DNA of 64,000 nucleotides, taken from Rhabditoides inermis. Lineage: Eukaryota; Nematoda; Chromadorea; Rhabditida; Rhabditidae. The notes under the pieces are model-generated. The model worked only from the letters and a program-made list of their open reading frames with translations, was not told where the DNA came from and did not search any database. This document shows, one piece after another, positions 46,204 through 59,640 of this stretch; the stretch's first letter is position 1; every line of letters begins with the position of its first letter. Where the stretch lies: positions 1,729,501 through 1,793,500 of the forward strand of contig CAWZYM010000020.1 of assembly GCA_963966185.1 (NCBI GenBank), in the 5' to 3' direction. The position numbers and the translations under genes are program-made.

Positions 46204-47734
46204 TCACGTGTAGTGCGCAATCTGATCGTAGAGGGCGTCTATGCTCGACAGCGACGCAGCCTGCAAAGACACAGTGTGAGAACATCCACCTCATTCCACA
46301 TCTCTCTCTCTCTCTCCCTCTCTCTCTTTCTCCCTCTCCCTCCCTCACCTTGCTGCCTCTGCACATGCTCTTCTGAGCCGGGGGCAGATCGGCCGCGCAG
46401 TGTATGGGATGGTAGATGTGCACGAGGCCTGGCTCCGGGGCGCGCAGAACGCGCAGCTTCGAACGAACAACCTTCAACAAATCAGTTACCAGGAAATCCA
46501 AGTCAAAGTACATACGAACGTAGATTTTCATATGAATCACAAAAAAACATCCTGATCAGAGATCTTCTTTCCTCCTTCCCCTCATCATATCGATATCCAT
46601 CACCCACGTCTACCAGTCCACACCCCCTCCCTCACCTTCTCGAACAGGTCCACGTCCTCCATGCCCCATCCCTTGATGTTCGTGTCGAAGCCGCCGACAG
46701 AGTCCAGATCCGCGCGGTACATCGACGCCAGACCGTAGCCAAAGTGACGGAAGTAGCCGCGTCTGCAACCAATACATAGGCATGCCCTCTCTATCTCTCT
46801 CCCTCTCTCACCTTCTTCCATAGTGGAATGCATCTGCCAGCAGTCGGTCATTCTCCGACCAGCTCTCCGGGGAAAACTCCGAGAACACGATAGGGAAGTA
46901 CACCTGGAATGGAAATCGTTCTTCCAATCCTCTCCTCCTCCTCCTTTCTCTCTCTCTCTCACTCTCACCTGGGCGTTGAGAATAGTGTTGAGTCGAATCC
47001 TCTGCAGGGTATCGCATGTGAACAGCATGTCCACATCCGTCATGAATATCAGCGCGTCCTTTGGCAGAGTCGACGCGCCCTGCAAGGAATCAGTAAGCAT
47101 CAATGCAGTAAGAAACCGTTAAAAATACACCTGGTACGTCATATACCACTCACCTTCATGAGCGCGACTCCTCGGCTGAACTTCTCGGATCCCATGTTGA
47201 TGATGTTCACTCTGACAGATGACGTGGCAGCCAGATCGGACGCCGTCGCACGGATGCTCTGAACACAATCATTCAGTCTGGATAGTATTTCACAAGTGAA
47301 CTTGTTACTTTAAAACACTTTTAATCACTACAGGCTCTACTAATGTTGTACTTGCAAACATGACTAGTGGATAGAAACAGCTATAGACAAAGCATAGGAA
47401 GAAAGTAGAGACACTGACCGCCACATCGTCGCTATCGTACAGCACCAACACGAGAGTCGTGTCCGCGTTCCCACCACACACATTCTTCAGATGACCGGCG
47501 AACCTGAAATTGGAGGAATCAAACCACCCATCACGTTTGATCAATCGATACACCAATCAATATTCAGCTGTTGCTCTGTCAACCAACCTGGCAAATATCT
47601 CTGCTCGTCCGCGCAGTGCCATCACCATGTAGAGGTGAGTGTGCTCGGTGCGGTTCGAGCCATTCGACAGCTGCTGCTTGCGACGGTACGCAGGGTCGCC
47701 GATAGCCTGCAACACTCCCACATGTCCTCACATA

Positions 47735-47772
<38 letters not shown>

Positions 47773-47938
47773 GGAGAGAGAGAGAGAGAGGCGCACCTTG
47801 ACGGGTCCGAACGTCTGCTGCACGTAGGCGTGTCGTCGCACGGACAGAGTGGCTCGGTGCGGCGGACGGAACTTCTTGAACCTGCAACCACATCGAAATA
47901 GAATATGATTCCCCTTTCGTGTCTCCTAATTAATCACT

Positions 47939-47987
<49 letters not shown>

Positions 47988-50326
47988 ACCACAGTATCAT
48001 GTCCATGACGTAGTGTACTCCGTGTTGGGGCTCGACCCGCATGTAGCCATATTGCAGCGACTGGAACTGTAGCACGCGGCCGCGCACACGCGCATTCTCG
48101 TTGAACTCGTCAAACAGCTGAAACACGGGGATACAACTAAAACACAAAACACACACACACCTGCTCAATGATCTCGTTCATCTCACGTCGAATGCTGGCG
48201 TCGACAGTGTGCCGCGGACAGTTGACGCGGTCCGCACAGAACAGAATCTGAAAGTGAATACAATAAATATTCAACAATCAAATAAACGACAAATCACGAC
48301 TAGAAGACTGCTCACCTTGTTGTTGTTGATAAAGTCCCAGGGAGTGAGGTGCTGAGTCTTGTTCGGCTGGCGCCAGATGAGACCCGATGGGCGGGCCGTC
48401 GACAACTGAACACACAAGTCAATCACCAATACACAGCGTGAGACTTTGTATGGTATACACTCGACATTCCCGCAGCTCACCTCCGTCCTCAGCTGTTCCC
48501 TCTGCGAGCGCAGCTTCTTCAGCTCCAGTGCGCGGTTACGCCAGTGCAGACGGCGCATCATCTACAAAAAAGTCGTTTGCGAAATGTCAGCGAATCACTT
48601 TGAACCAATACCGACAACTGATACAACTCCACTACACGAAAGTAGTTACCACGTTCCCAGCAGCCGCACTCACCGCGGGATCCTTGATGGGATGTAGGGT
48701 GATGGCCGCCTTCAACTCGTCGTCGTTGTCCATATACGCCTACGGGACATCAATCAATATCAATCAATACTCCAAAATCGATACCTTGGCGACAGTCTGA
48801 TTGTTGTGGAAGAGCTTCTGCATCTCATAGTTCCACGTGCACGCTACACCCGCGTGCTTCTGGATGCACCGACCTGGAAGACGATGAGATTAATCAATCA
48901 ATCAATATATCGATCGATACCCACCCAGCTCCACGTCCTCGTGAGTGGTGAGGAGATGGCCGACACAGCCCTCGAGATGGGGAGCCACCTTTCTGTAATC
49001 AATCGATAACCTACTCCTGCCAGATGCGTATACTGTATGTGCATCGGTGCGCAGTGCACCTACCTGAGTGTGTGTTTGCTCATGACGACTCCGGGTCCTC
49101 CCATGCAGTAGTTGTCCCTGTTGCCCAGTCCGAGCAGCCCATACTCGGCCGAGTTGCCGAAGCCCGCCTGTCCGATCTGGTGTGCCTTCAGGGGATCCAG
49201 CGATCTGCAAGCACAATTGCAACCAGCCATATTCGGTGTCTTTGTTCCGCAGTATAATTGATAGTTACACGCCCCTCGTTTACAATACCACGTCATCTAC
49301 CGTACCTCAAGAATTTCTCCAGCTCTCCTCCCCTCACATAGAGATCGTCGTCGGCGCGAAGAAACCAGTCAAAGTTGTCGATCTGAAGCAACAAAACACA
49401 TAGTGGCGTCATGCAGTAGTACTTCACACTTTGTAACCATTCAATTCATGATGTCATTCTCGTTCATTCATTTTATGATGTCAAAATCACAATGTGGTCG
49501 CATGTGACACGCAACTAGTACCCTCATTCTCTCTCACACATAAAACACACACTCAACTACTCGACATCTCAGAAAACCCTCTCCTTCACACTCACTGTCT
49601 CTCTCACAGTCTCGTGGTAGCGAGATGCACTTCAAGAGCGCCGATCTGCCAACTTTCACCCATCAACTTTCAAAAAGTCGATCAGAGTTCAAATACTTTT
49701 CCTTTCACTTTAGTGAAAGTCACAAGTCAAGCGTTCCCGTTCCCACACAGACACGGTCAATTCTACACTCATTTCACTCTCTCCCACTCACTCACGTCGG
49801 AAATTCGAAGTTCGACCGAGCAAAAACGTCTCGTTCTCCTTCTTCTCCCCTCTCCCGTCACACCTCACTTGCAACACCTTCCAATTGGAAAAAGTGCAAT
49901 GATAGCCCTCGCTGTGGCTAACAATGCGTCGCCCCAGAGAGAACCGGTACAATACAATACCACACCCACTTCTTCAAGCCCACAGTGCGCCTGTAATGAC
50001 ATGATGATATTGGTCAGTCAGAAAACAACGGACTACGACCTCACCGGCACAAAAACGAGGTGTATGTGTATTGTGAAACGACTGATTCAACAATCCAGAT
50101 TCCCCCTTACGCAACTTGCAAGCCGCGCGTAACAGGCTCTTCATCTTCCGGCTCTCTCTCTCTCTCTCTCTATGGCGGTGGCGGAGAAATCCCCTAATTC
50201 CTATCCACCCACATTAACAACGAACGGCATTCTTCCTCTTCTCTCTCACTATCCAGATTTCGCCTTCTTCCAGAAAGTGACTCACTTTGCGTCTCTCTCT
50301 CCCCTCTCCCCCTTCCCCCTCCCCTC

Positions 50327-50364
<38 letters not shown>

Positions 50365-51929
50365 ACAACCACACATTCCTCATCATATCAGATCAGACAA
50401 AATCCGGAGAGAAAGCGGAGAGAGGGGAAAGTAGGCTTTCACCCTTTCACCATCAATCATCAATCACATTGTATATGCACGCGCATAAGAAGCGGCGCTA
50501 ATGGTTGAACCGAAAAAAATATGGCCAGCTCAGACAGGCAAAGTCACATTCCAAATGCTGGCACACCAAACCGCCCGCAGCCCGCAGCGCTTTTCACACC
50601 ACAAGCTAGCGTCATAACACAGTTACACAAAAGCGATTATACCGCGCGAGAGTGAAAAGACCTTGAAAGTGAAAGACAAGCAAACGATAAATACGCAATA
50701 AATATCGATCGATCGGGACTCACGTGGTTGTCATACATCCATCGGACCATGGCGAACGACTTCTTCTGGGGAGGGTACGTGTCGTCGACGCCTTTCAATC
50801 GGACGAGGGGAAGGTCGGGATGGATCGACTCAGTGCCCTCCGCCACAAAGAACAGAACCTAAACACACAATCAACATATTCACTTTGTTCAAATGTTTCA
50901 TACACATCAATCATTCTCTTTTTTATTTGAAATCTTCAATCTCCATAAATCCATTTCAAACCAAAACACAAACACTTCAATCCGTATCGCTCATATCCAC
51001 ACACAGCGCGCTTTTTCTTCCAATCAAAGGCCCAGAAATTCAGCGAAATCCACCCCAGATAGCAATCGTGACTACTTTTTGCCGAAACATCTCCGAATCA
51101 GAGACAGACAAGAGACTTTCCCCTTACAGACAATCGATCAAGTGAAGCAGAACAAACATGTAAACAACAACAACAACATACCTTTCCGGGAATGTGTTGC
51201 GCCCACGTCTTCCAGACATTGTAGGCTCTCGTGTCGACATACTTGGCTGCCGTCATGATACCAATCAACACAAGACCATTCGAGTCGTGCGCTCTCCTCT
51301 CAGACACACAGCGAGCAGGCAGAGACGAGAACGACGAGATGCCCAGACTACAACACAATCAATCCATCCACATCAATCCAGTCATCAATCCAGTAAGCAC
51401 TCACGTGGCGGTCAGTCCGACAATCATGCCGAAAATGGCGAGGGCGACGGGCCGCGAGATCGGAAGTCGACTCCGCACTATCATCTTATCTGGAGGAGGG
51501 GGAGGGGGAGCAGGAGCGCTGCAACATGTCATAGTAGACCGAGAGAATGCATAACATATCACATTCTCCCTGCGTCAGAAGTCAGAAGCTAATAATATAA
51601 ATATTAAAAGATCGTCATTATGAATAGGAAGCACAATAAATATAAATCGAAGAGGAGAGGGAGAGGGAGAGAGGGGGAGAGGGAGAGAGGGAGAGAGGGA
51701 GAGAGGGAGAGAGGGAGAGAGGGAGAGAGGGAGAGAGGGAGAGAGGGAGAGAGGGAGAGAGGGAGAGAGGGAGAGAGGGAGAGAGGGAGAGAGGGAGAGA
51801 GGGAGAGAGGGAGAGAGATGCGTACCTGGAAGGTGGAGGCGCGGGCGGGGAGGTGGTGGATTGCTCCGCGGCAGCCGCGAGGCCGGTGACACTCAAGAGA
51901 GCGACCGGCGACTCTGAACGACACGACAT
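46204..51929 (-). CDS. sqv-5: Chondroitin sulfate synthase (CHSY1/SQV-5 type)
   Basis: Bifunctional Golgi glycosyltransferase that polymerises the GlcA/GalNAc backbone of chondroitin. About 20 exons, from 51929-51826 and 51524-51410 to 46263-46204. Type II topology: cytoplasmic Pro-rich tail, then a membrane anchor ([20 protein letters not shown]). The N-terminal transferase domain has [40 protein letters not shown] (DDD motif) and [12 protein letters not shown], then a His-Glu-Asp motif ([10 protein letters not shown]). The C-terminal domain has [17 protein letters not shown] (DVD motif), [35 protein letters not shown] and [10 protein letters not shown]. Both metal motifs favour the synthase over the polymerising factor. 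The start could instead be the ATG at 51484. The 1.3-kb intron at 49.4-50.7 kb and the intron at 51.5-51.8 kb are repeat-rich. Confidence 0.94.
51657..51818. repeat. GGGAGAGA minisatellite
   Basis: About twenty 8-bp GAGGGAGA units in tandem fill most of the first intron of sqv-5. Read on the gene strand it is a polypyrimidine tract ending before the 5' exon. Additional GA/CT tracts in the gene lie at 46302-46330, 46947-46965, 47740-47790 and 47942-47982. Confidence 0.97.
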
Positions 51930-54900
51930 AATTGCGATAGATAGCTCTCGGTACCCAATCGACTACAGATCACATCAGACACACGCCCACGCCCACATGT
52001 CAATCTCAAACTGGTAATGGGTGACAAGTAAGCGATACTCACTGTGTAGTGTCTCGGGAATGGATGTGGGTAGGGATCCGGGGCGCTGCCTCGCTCGGCG
52101 CGCACACTCGAATCACTGAACCTGCCAGGCCGCGGCTGTGCCTTGTTCGGGCCTCTCTCTCTCCTCTCCGCACTACTCGATTCGCCCACTCTCTCGTCTT
52201 CGGGTCGCGCTTCTCTCGCTTCTCTCGCGCCACTCCACCTCTAGCACGATCTCTCTCGCGCCCACGACAAGCACCGTTCACTCCTACAAAAATCCAAAAT
52301 GTCATATCCGATCCGCAAAAGACGACAAAAACGACGGGGCGCATAAAACACGAGAAACATGCACGTTGGACGGGCGGCGGTGGGTCGCGCGCGGTCAGTC
52401 ATCCCGAGCGGGGATATGATACATCACAACACAGTCATACACACCACGAATTCTTGATAGACTTGATAGCACAGATCAATCGATCACATCAATCGAATAA
52501 TTGGAACAATGTGCGTGTAAGAGCGCGATCAGAATAGCAAACTCGTTGGCACAAGTCAGAAGAAGTGCAGAACACAAAACACATACATAAGGACAAGAGA
52601 ATAAACATGCAAATGAGAAGATAACCATGAGAATCTATGTCAGCAACGCGGATGCGTGGGAGAATGGTCTGCGCGAGAGACGTTACGTAAGCTATAAAAT
52701 CACTCGCACATAAAACCACACCACCACCAACACAACTACAAAACCACAGCAACAGTGTAGAAGAAACCACCGTACACGCATTTGCATAAACATCCAGACA
52801 CGGGCGAGACAAACCAAACAAACCGCGAGACCGTGTCCACATACTCCACGAATATCGCTCTGCACAAATGCGAATTGCAAGAAATGCAATGGATGCAATC
52901 ACGAGAAGAGAAAGGCCAAATGTCATGGGTGTAAGGGAGGCAGCAAAATCACATGCAATTGTATCAACAGTCATCGGGCAGGCCGCTGCGCCGCTCACTC
53001 ACTCATTTCATTTCATGCATTCATTCATTCGCCTTCGCCCACAACATTCCGAAACATGCGATACACAGGCATTCCGATGGGGCGACCTTGTAGCAGAGCC
53101 GCCTGTTCACTTGAGGTCGAGAGGATAGCGGGAAGAGGGGAGAGAGAGGCAGAGACACGCAAAACATGATTGGGTTTGGGTTGGAACTAGTGATGAGTGA
53201 GAGTGAGAGAGGCGCGAGAGGCTGCCAGTGTCTGGGGTCAGCGGGTGAGAGATGAGAGAGAGTGCGGTGGAATGTGTAATCCATCCAGCTCATCCAGCAT
53301 ATATGCACAAATCACCCTCACTCAATTGCAGCAGGCTGCAAAGAACGCGAGCACAAAAAAACCGAACGCTATAGTTTACGCGGCGGAACGTGGCAGGGTA
53401 TTCGTTTACAAACTCAAAACAGCGGAAGACGAGTCGACTGAGCAATCAGTCAAACTCCGTTCACCTCACAACCCATCAGCATCCGAGAGCTTACGAACAG
53501 AGAACAGCAGGCCGCCGGAGTTGCGTAATAAACGAAACATTGCGAGAGCATAACGTTGGAACGTCATTTTTTTCTGCATTTCGAGCGGAACAGGCCATAT
53601 AATATGCGACAACGTTCCTCTCGATTTCGATCGTCGATAAAAGCGAAGCGAGCAAGAAACTGGAAGAGACCGAGCAATGTGTGTATAAACAGTACGGGCG
53701 ATCTCGTTCCAACCTTTTTCACACCGGTCGCCGGTCGCCGCGCACTCGTGAGACAATCGGACGGCGGGGCACATATTAATTGGACAAGGTCAGGCGAGCC
53801 TTCGAAATGGAACTGTCAAGTGGAGTGGACGAAGCAAGTCACAAGTACACGGGGCACTGCGATCGATCGATGCGTCTGGCCACGGATCATCTTGCGGCAT
53901 TGTGCTATATGGGATATGAGAGATGGTATCACTCCCGGGGCAGGCAGGCAGGCAGGGCAGACACGATGGAACCGAGAACCGAGAGAAGAGAACACACCAC
54001 TCACTGCAGAGCTACGGCTACCGGCACACAAGATGCGGAAAGGAGAGGTGTGAAAGTAGTAAGTAGCACAGTGGATGACTTATGGCCGATCGCCGAAAGT
54101 GATAGGGACGACGCCGTTTTGCCTTGGTGAATTCGGATGTGTGGGGCGATGCACGGCAGCGATAGCGAGTGGCGGCGGGTTGACGGTTGGAGGCTGGCAA
54201 CAACATCCGAGGACACGGCTAAGGAATGCAAATGGTGGACACACACGTGTCGTCGTATACTACTCGTACAGCGGCGGGGACAAAGGCCCGGCGACTTGAC
54301 CCTCGCCCGCCCCTCGCATGAATAGATGTGTGTGATGACAGCGCCTCCATTGAAATGAGCCATTCATCACAACACTCTTCCCTAGCACATTGCCTCAATT
54401 GCCACAGATCATAGAAGAAACCATTTGCAAAACTCTCTTGCACGAGCGAGCAGAGGAGGAAGGAAAAAGGAGAGAAAGAAAGAGACAGACAACGTCTTGT
54501 CTCGAGGAAAAATCTAGTCTGTTCCGATGACACGGTATTACGCGTTCCGCGGCACAACAAATACACAACAAGTGCCAAAAAGGTGAAAGTGAAAGTATGG
54601 ACTGAGTAGGGGATAACGAAAAAGAGAGTAAATAGAGATTGCGGGATCGTTCCAATCACATTGTGAGAGGATTGTAACGCGGAGTATGCACGGATGCGTG
54701 TCTGGGAGAGAAGAGATAGTTCACAAATCCTGCAGAGAGTCTCGCCACACATAAAAGTAAACATTACAAACCACAGAGAGGGAGAGATAGAGAGAGACAT
54801 CCCCGCGCGAAAATTACGCTCGCGCGCCAGTCTGCTTTGCTGACCCGCAATGCGTCTTTGCGTCTCAGCGGTGTCGTCGCGCTACTCTAATCGATAGTGC

Positions 54901-55129
54901 GCGCGATTTTGCATCTATTTCTCCATGGTTTTCTCGTAACACACTTCTCCTCGATTGTGCCATAGTTCATATCTACATTAAATGTGAGTTTCTGTTAAGT
55001 ATCTATTCCACAATGAGATATGCTCTCGAGGCTTTACGCCGACTGCCAAACGAATAATTTCACTCACTATCAATCATATGATCACTCTATCAGTAACACT
55101 ACGTTGACAATTATGCTTGTTCAGAAAGT
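51930..55129. other. 3.2-kb divergent intergenic region
   Basis: Lies between the 5' ends of sqv-5 (-) and the MAP3K gene (+), the largest gene-free interval outside the transposon cluster. I see no exon chain with splice sites in one phase. Open frames of 169 codons (52998-52489, -) and 193 codons (54800-54219, -) are hydrophobic but lack any recognised domain or supporting neighbours. Regulatory sequence is likely but no element could be named. Confidence 0.5.
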
Positions 55130-56063
55130 ATGGATGCGTGTTCATCGGCCGAGAATGACGCTCCGAAGGTGGACGCAGCCGAAAAGGATGAGGTGAGCCG
55201 TGAGCCAACCGAACATAATGATAAGCGTTGTTGTAGGTGTACAATCTGGTGCACAGCCTGGTGAACAGGATGGCTGTGAGTGGACAGGCGACGCGCCGCC
55301 ACTCCGCCACCCGCAATCCCAACGAACTGCGCGTCAAGTGCGAGTACCGAGGCGAGAAGAGGAGTTTCAACATACAGGTGGATCTCAATCAGCCGATCAA
55401 TCAATCAATCTTTTTTTAGCGTCCCGTGTCGCTGCACAGCCTTTCGGATCAGTTGCGGCGCATGTACGGCCGCCAACTGAACGTCTACTTCTCACAAGGC
55501 GAGGGCGAGGTAACCGGCATCTATCAAAGCAATCACTGCTCATGTCGTAGGTGATCATTGCGGTGCGTAGTCAGGACGCGCTCGACAAAGCCGTCCAGAT
55601 GACGGACAGAAACGGACAGGTATGTAGAAACACACTGCAATTGACAACATTGTGATTGTACAGCGTTCGCTGCGTCTGATTCTGTCTCGCCACGAGGCGG
55701 GCGTCACCCACTCCCTCCATCCCGACAACCACTCCGGCGCGTTCACATCGAAGGTAGAATCATCTGTCAGAGTGGAGGCGTGTCAGACTCACCTGTTGCA
55801 TGCAGGTGGAGGAAGTGGCGTACTCGGAGAGCTGCTGCTCGTCGTGCGGCGCGTCCAATCCGCGCCTCGCCGCGTCCATCGGAGGATCATCCGCCTCCTC
55901 GGGGGTACAGGTACCATAGACTATAGCACTCGCCTCGTGGAACTGATATGAACAGGAGCTCGCGTTGGACGATTGGCGGGGCAGTGCGCGCACTCCTGCC
56001 GCGCCCCTCAACTGGAGACAGGGCGCGTGCATAGGCGCGGGGGCATTCGGACAGGTACGCAGC

Positions 56064-56111
<48 letters not shown>

Positions 56112-57393
56112 ACAATTCACACGCGTAGGTCTACATTGCCTATGACATGGACACTGGCCGGGAGTTGGCCATGAAGAAGATCCCCTACTCGAAGACGGAC
56201 CACTCCTCCAAGAAGAACGTCGCCGGCCTAGAGTTCGAGCTCAATCACCTCGGCACGCTGCGGTAGGTCGGCGTGTTGTGTCGTAGGGTGCACCATGCAC
56301 TACCATACACTACAGACATCCGCGCATCGTACAGTACCTGGGTGTGGTGCGGAAGGACAACAACATACTCATATTCATGGAGTACATGACTGGACTCTCC
56401 GTCAAGGACTTCATGGCAAAGTGAGTCAATCGATCAGCTGATTGCGCACTAATCAATAACCGATCAATGTTGAGTGGAGAACATTGCGTGCGCGCATTAG
56501 CCAATGAGCCGCGCTACAAACAGTGAAAAACGGCTGCTCGCGTCTCTTTGAGACAATTCGTTTTCAGAATGGGCAGGCCGCTATCACAACAGCTCGCTAG
56601 GAAGTTCACAGGACAGGTGCTGGAGGGTGAGTGATCTATAGATCTTGCTATGATCTACCTCACTGATCTACCTTACAGGACTTGCCTATCTGCACCGCTT
56701 CGATATTGTTCATAGAGATATCAAGTCGGCGAATATACTCAAAGTGAGTGAAACAATATCTCTTGCGCAACGATAGCATATCTTTGAAACTAAGGTTTCG
56801 AAATTTGTCGTTCAGGATTCTCTGGGCAACGTGAAGATTGGCGATTTCGGTTCGGGAAAGCGGCTGCAGAGTATAGCCAGTGAGAGAGGAAACTTCCAGG
56901 GAACCGTGCACTACACAGCTCCTGAGGTGAAAATGACAGCAGAAAAGCCTGAAGCACAAAAGCATATCGATTCAGGTGTTACTGGGAAAGAACCGATATG
57001 GACGGAAAGCGGACGTGTGGGCTGTGGGAGTGACACTAGTGGAGATGCTGATGGGTGAGAGAGGGAGGGGAGGGCGTTCATCCATTGCATATCACAGGCC
57101 AAGTCCCGTTCCATGGCCTCGACTCATTCGCCGCCATGTATCACATCGCATACGAAGAGCACGAGTGAGTCAGCACACAGAGAGAAGCACTGTTCTCTAT
57201 TTATTTCAGATACGAATTACCGGAGGATGTTGACGACTCTACGCGAGAACTAGTAACTACCATGCTAACGGTGAGTGGATCATGAGTCTATCTATAATGG
57301 GCGAATAAGAGAGAGAGAGAGAGAGATTCGTTGCAGCGCACACCTGGCGACCGACCAATGGCGCAAGACGTCTTGTCCAAGTTCTTCAAATAG
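55130..57393 (+). CDS. PB1-domain MAP kinase kinase kinase, MEKK2/3-like
   Basis: Ser/Thr kinase resembling mammalian MAP3K2/MAP3K3, which activate MAP2Ks including MEK5 through PB1-PB1 contact. Start MDACSSAENDAPK follows a TTCAG site at 55123. The PB1 domain spans several exons (NELRVKCEYRGEKRSFNIQ, SLHSLSDQLRRMYG, VYFSQGEGEVIIAVRSQDAL, LRLILSR), then a Ser-rich linker. The kinase domain has RQGACIGAGAFGQVYIAYD, ELAMKKIPY, EFELNHLGTLRHPRIVQYL, FMEYMTGLSVKDF, FDIVHRDIKSANIL, IGDFGSGKRLQ, GTVHYTAPEV and YGRKADVWAVGVTLVEML. It ends AQDVLSKFFK after a final exon at 57337-57393. All catalytic residues (K, HRD, DFG, APE) are present. A CT tract fills the intron at about 56069-56108. Confidence 0.92.
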
Positions 57394-57679
57394 CTCACTA
57401 GCACTTTTTGCACACAATCTCGCATACGGTGTCTCTCTGTTGTACAACACACTCACTTAGTCACAATTCACGATTCTTATAATTGACGACGAGTAGATAT
57501 TTGCGGCGATAAAGCGATTCGGCGACGCCGCCTTTGGCATGCGTCATCCTTCTATCTTATCGGATTGCAAACTGGTGACCGCCAAAGCGCTACCACTCCA
57601 TATCTTTCTCATGTTATTCGGTTCAATTTTGCTACTTTCACAGTTTCTGTTCATTCTCCACTGACTCTCAGAATTCAGA

Positions 57680-59144
57680 ATGTTTGAATCGCTACGCGAC
57701 ACTTTGATAAGCGTTCAAAACGAGCTTTCATCTGGGTGAGTGAACACGAAACTATCGAAACCTACAGTTTACATTTTAGCGTGGAAAAGTTGCGTTTGAA
57801 CGTGGCACCGTCATTTACTGGAACCGCACAGAGGTGAGCAGATAGAGAGAGGGGAGGGGGGGGGGGGGGAGAAAGAGAGAGAAAGAAAGAGAGAGAATAG
57901 AAAGAGGGAAGATAGAACGAGACCAAATGCGTCATAGAATTATGCAAATCGCGCGGTGCATATAGTACAGATAGCATGAGTGGTTGCGATCGGAAACATT
58001 CGAAACATCGTCATGGACTATTTCTTCGGTGGCAGCGGCCAGTGAGTTCTTTTGATTGCGATGACGAATATATACATAGAGAGTGCAAAGTGCAGGCGGC
58101 GTTTGCAAGGAGAGAGAGAGAGAGAAAGAGAGAAGCATGCGTTTATTGACTATTTCTTCGGTGGCAGCGGCCAGTGAGTTCTTTTGATTGCGATGACGAA
58201 TATATACATAGAGAGTGCAAAGTGCAGGCGGCGTTTGCAAGGAGAGAGAGAGAGAAAGAGAGAAGCATGCGTTTATTGGCAGCTGCGCAAAAGTAGGGAA
58301 GCTTCGTTTTCATTGATCCCTTCCAGATGTCCGAACGAAACCATCAATGAGATCGTGAACACACAGGCGGGCAGTGAGCTGCTACTCAGGTGAGACAACT
58401 ATATCCACACTCAACTTGTACTGAAATGATATGCAATATGCACAAACGTAGTCGTACTCAAATGCGTCTCTTGTAATAGAGTGGGAATCATGTAATGACT
58501 GCACTATGATGCATTTGTCACCACTGCGATCAAAAATCTGCTAGCCAAGCGGCGCACAATTGGCGTAACAAGTCCCCGCGAGTCCTCGCTGCCTTTCCAG
58601 AATCCAGTACACCCAATAATTGATTATGAATGGAAAAAGTGGCGAAAGTGAAATCCACACGCAACGCGCGATAAAAACGAGACAATAGTCGGAGAAAACT
58701 GAGGAGAAAGCAATATGCGAAAGTGAATGTGGAACGCCGCGCAGGTTGCTAGGGCGAAATGTTTTGCAGAAAGAAAGGATAGGATAGAGAAGAAAGATCT
58801 GATCGGGCGTGGAGCAGTGATCGAATCAGACAAATTGGTGGGGGGATAGCTGCGCGCCGCCAGAGAAGTGTCTCGCCGGCCTTGAGACATCCACTGACTC
58901 ACCGTGACTAAGCGTTCGTCGTTGTTTTACGAACAACAGAGGCATATAAAGGGAAGGAATGCGGGGAGCGCGGACGTTTGATGGGTCAGGTGCGCCATTT
59001 GGAAACTGCCTGTACACACAGAGAAGAACATCAACTGTGCGGTGAATAGAGACAGGCTAAGGCGGTGACAAGGGCAATTATTTTCGAGACAGGCATGCCA
59101 GTTGACTTTGAATTTATTTGGTAATCGTGCGGAGGGAAGGGAAG

Positions 59145-59175
<31 letters not shown>

Positions 59176-59585
59176 GGGGAGAGGGAGGTGTTACTGGTTG
59201 CCCCACTGTCCCCGTTCCCGGGCTCCGCGCTTCAATGGAACGGTAACGCGATCGGCGCGCAAAAAAGGCAGAGTCAAAAGGAGGCACACCGTCTGTCCGA
59301 GGTCACACATGTGCACACGAAATACGGAAGAGAAAAAGGAGAGATTCAGGATGGAATGCTACCGATTCTCGAAGGTCGCATTGGGAATTGGGCGGATGTA
59401 CTTATCCTAGCAAGTTTTTCATCGACATAAAGCAGAATTTGACCAATCCAGAAGCCACGTCAGGAGAGGTGCAAAACACGAAATACGCGATGGTTACACG
59501 TGCCGGGACAAGAATGCGGGGGTGACCTTGCTGCGGATGTCTGATAGCGCGAACACAGCCAATAAGGAGGATCCACTTGAGGAGG

Positions 59586-59640
<55 letters not shown>

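Noticed and set aside
49494..50132. 212-codon plus-strand frame
   Set aside because: Lies inside a 1.3-kb intron of sqv-5, antisense, with low-complexity Ser/His/Thr composition and no recognisable motif.
51657..51818. CRISPR-like array
   Set aside because: Short uniform 8-bp repeats without spacers; the genome is eukaryotic. It is a minisatellite.
51604..51929. Ser-Leu-Pro repeat proteins on the minus strand
   Set aside because: Read-through of sqv-5 exon 1 into the GGGAGAGA minisatellite intron.
52489..52998. 169-codon minus-strand frame, hydrophobic, resembling a multi-pass membrane protein
   Set aside because: No family recognised, no splice context, and frames of this size are expected by chance in 3 kb of intergenic DNA. 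Kept only as a note in the intergenic entry.
54219..54800. 193-codon minus-strand frame rich in Ser, Leu and Phe
   Set aside because: Composition follows a GA-rich opposite strand; no domain or neighbour support.
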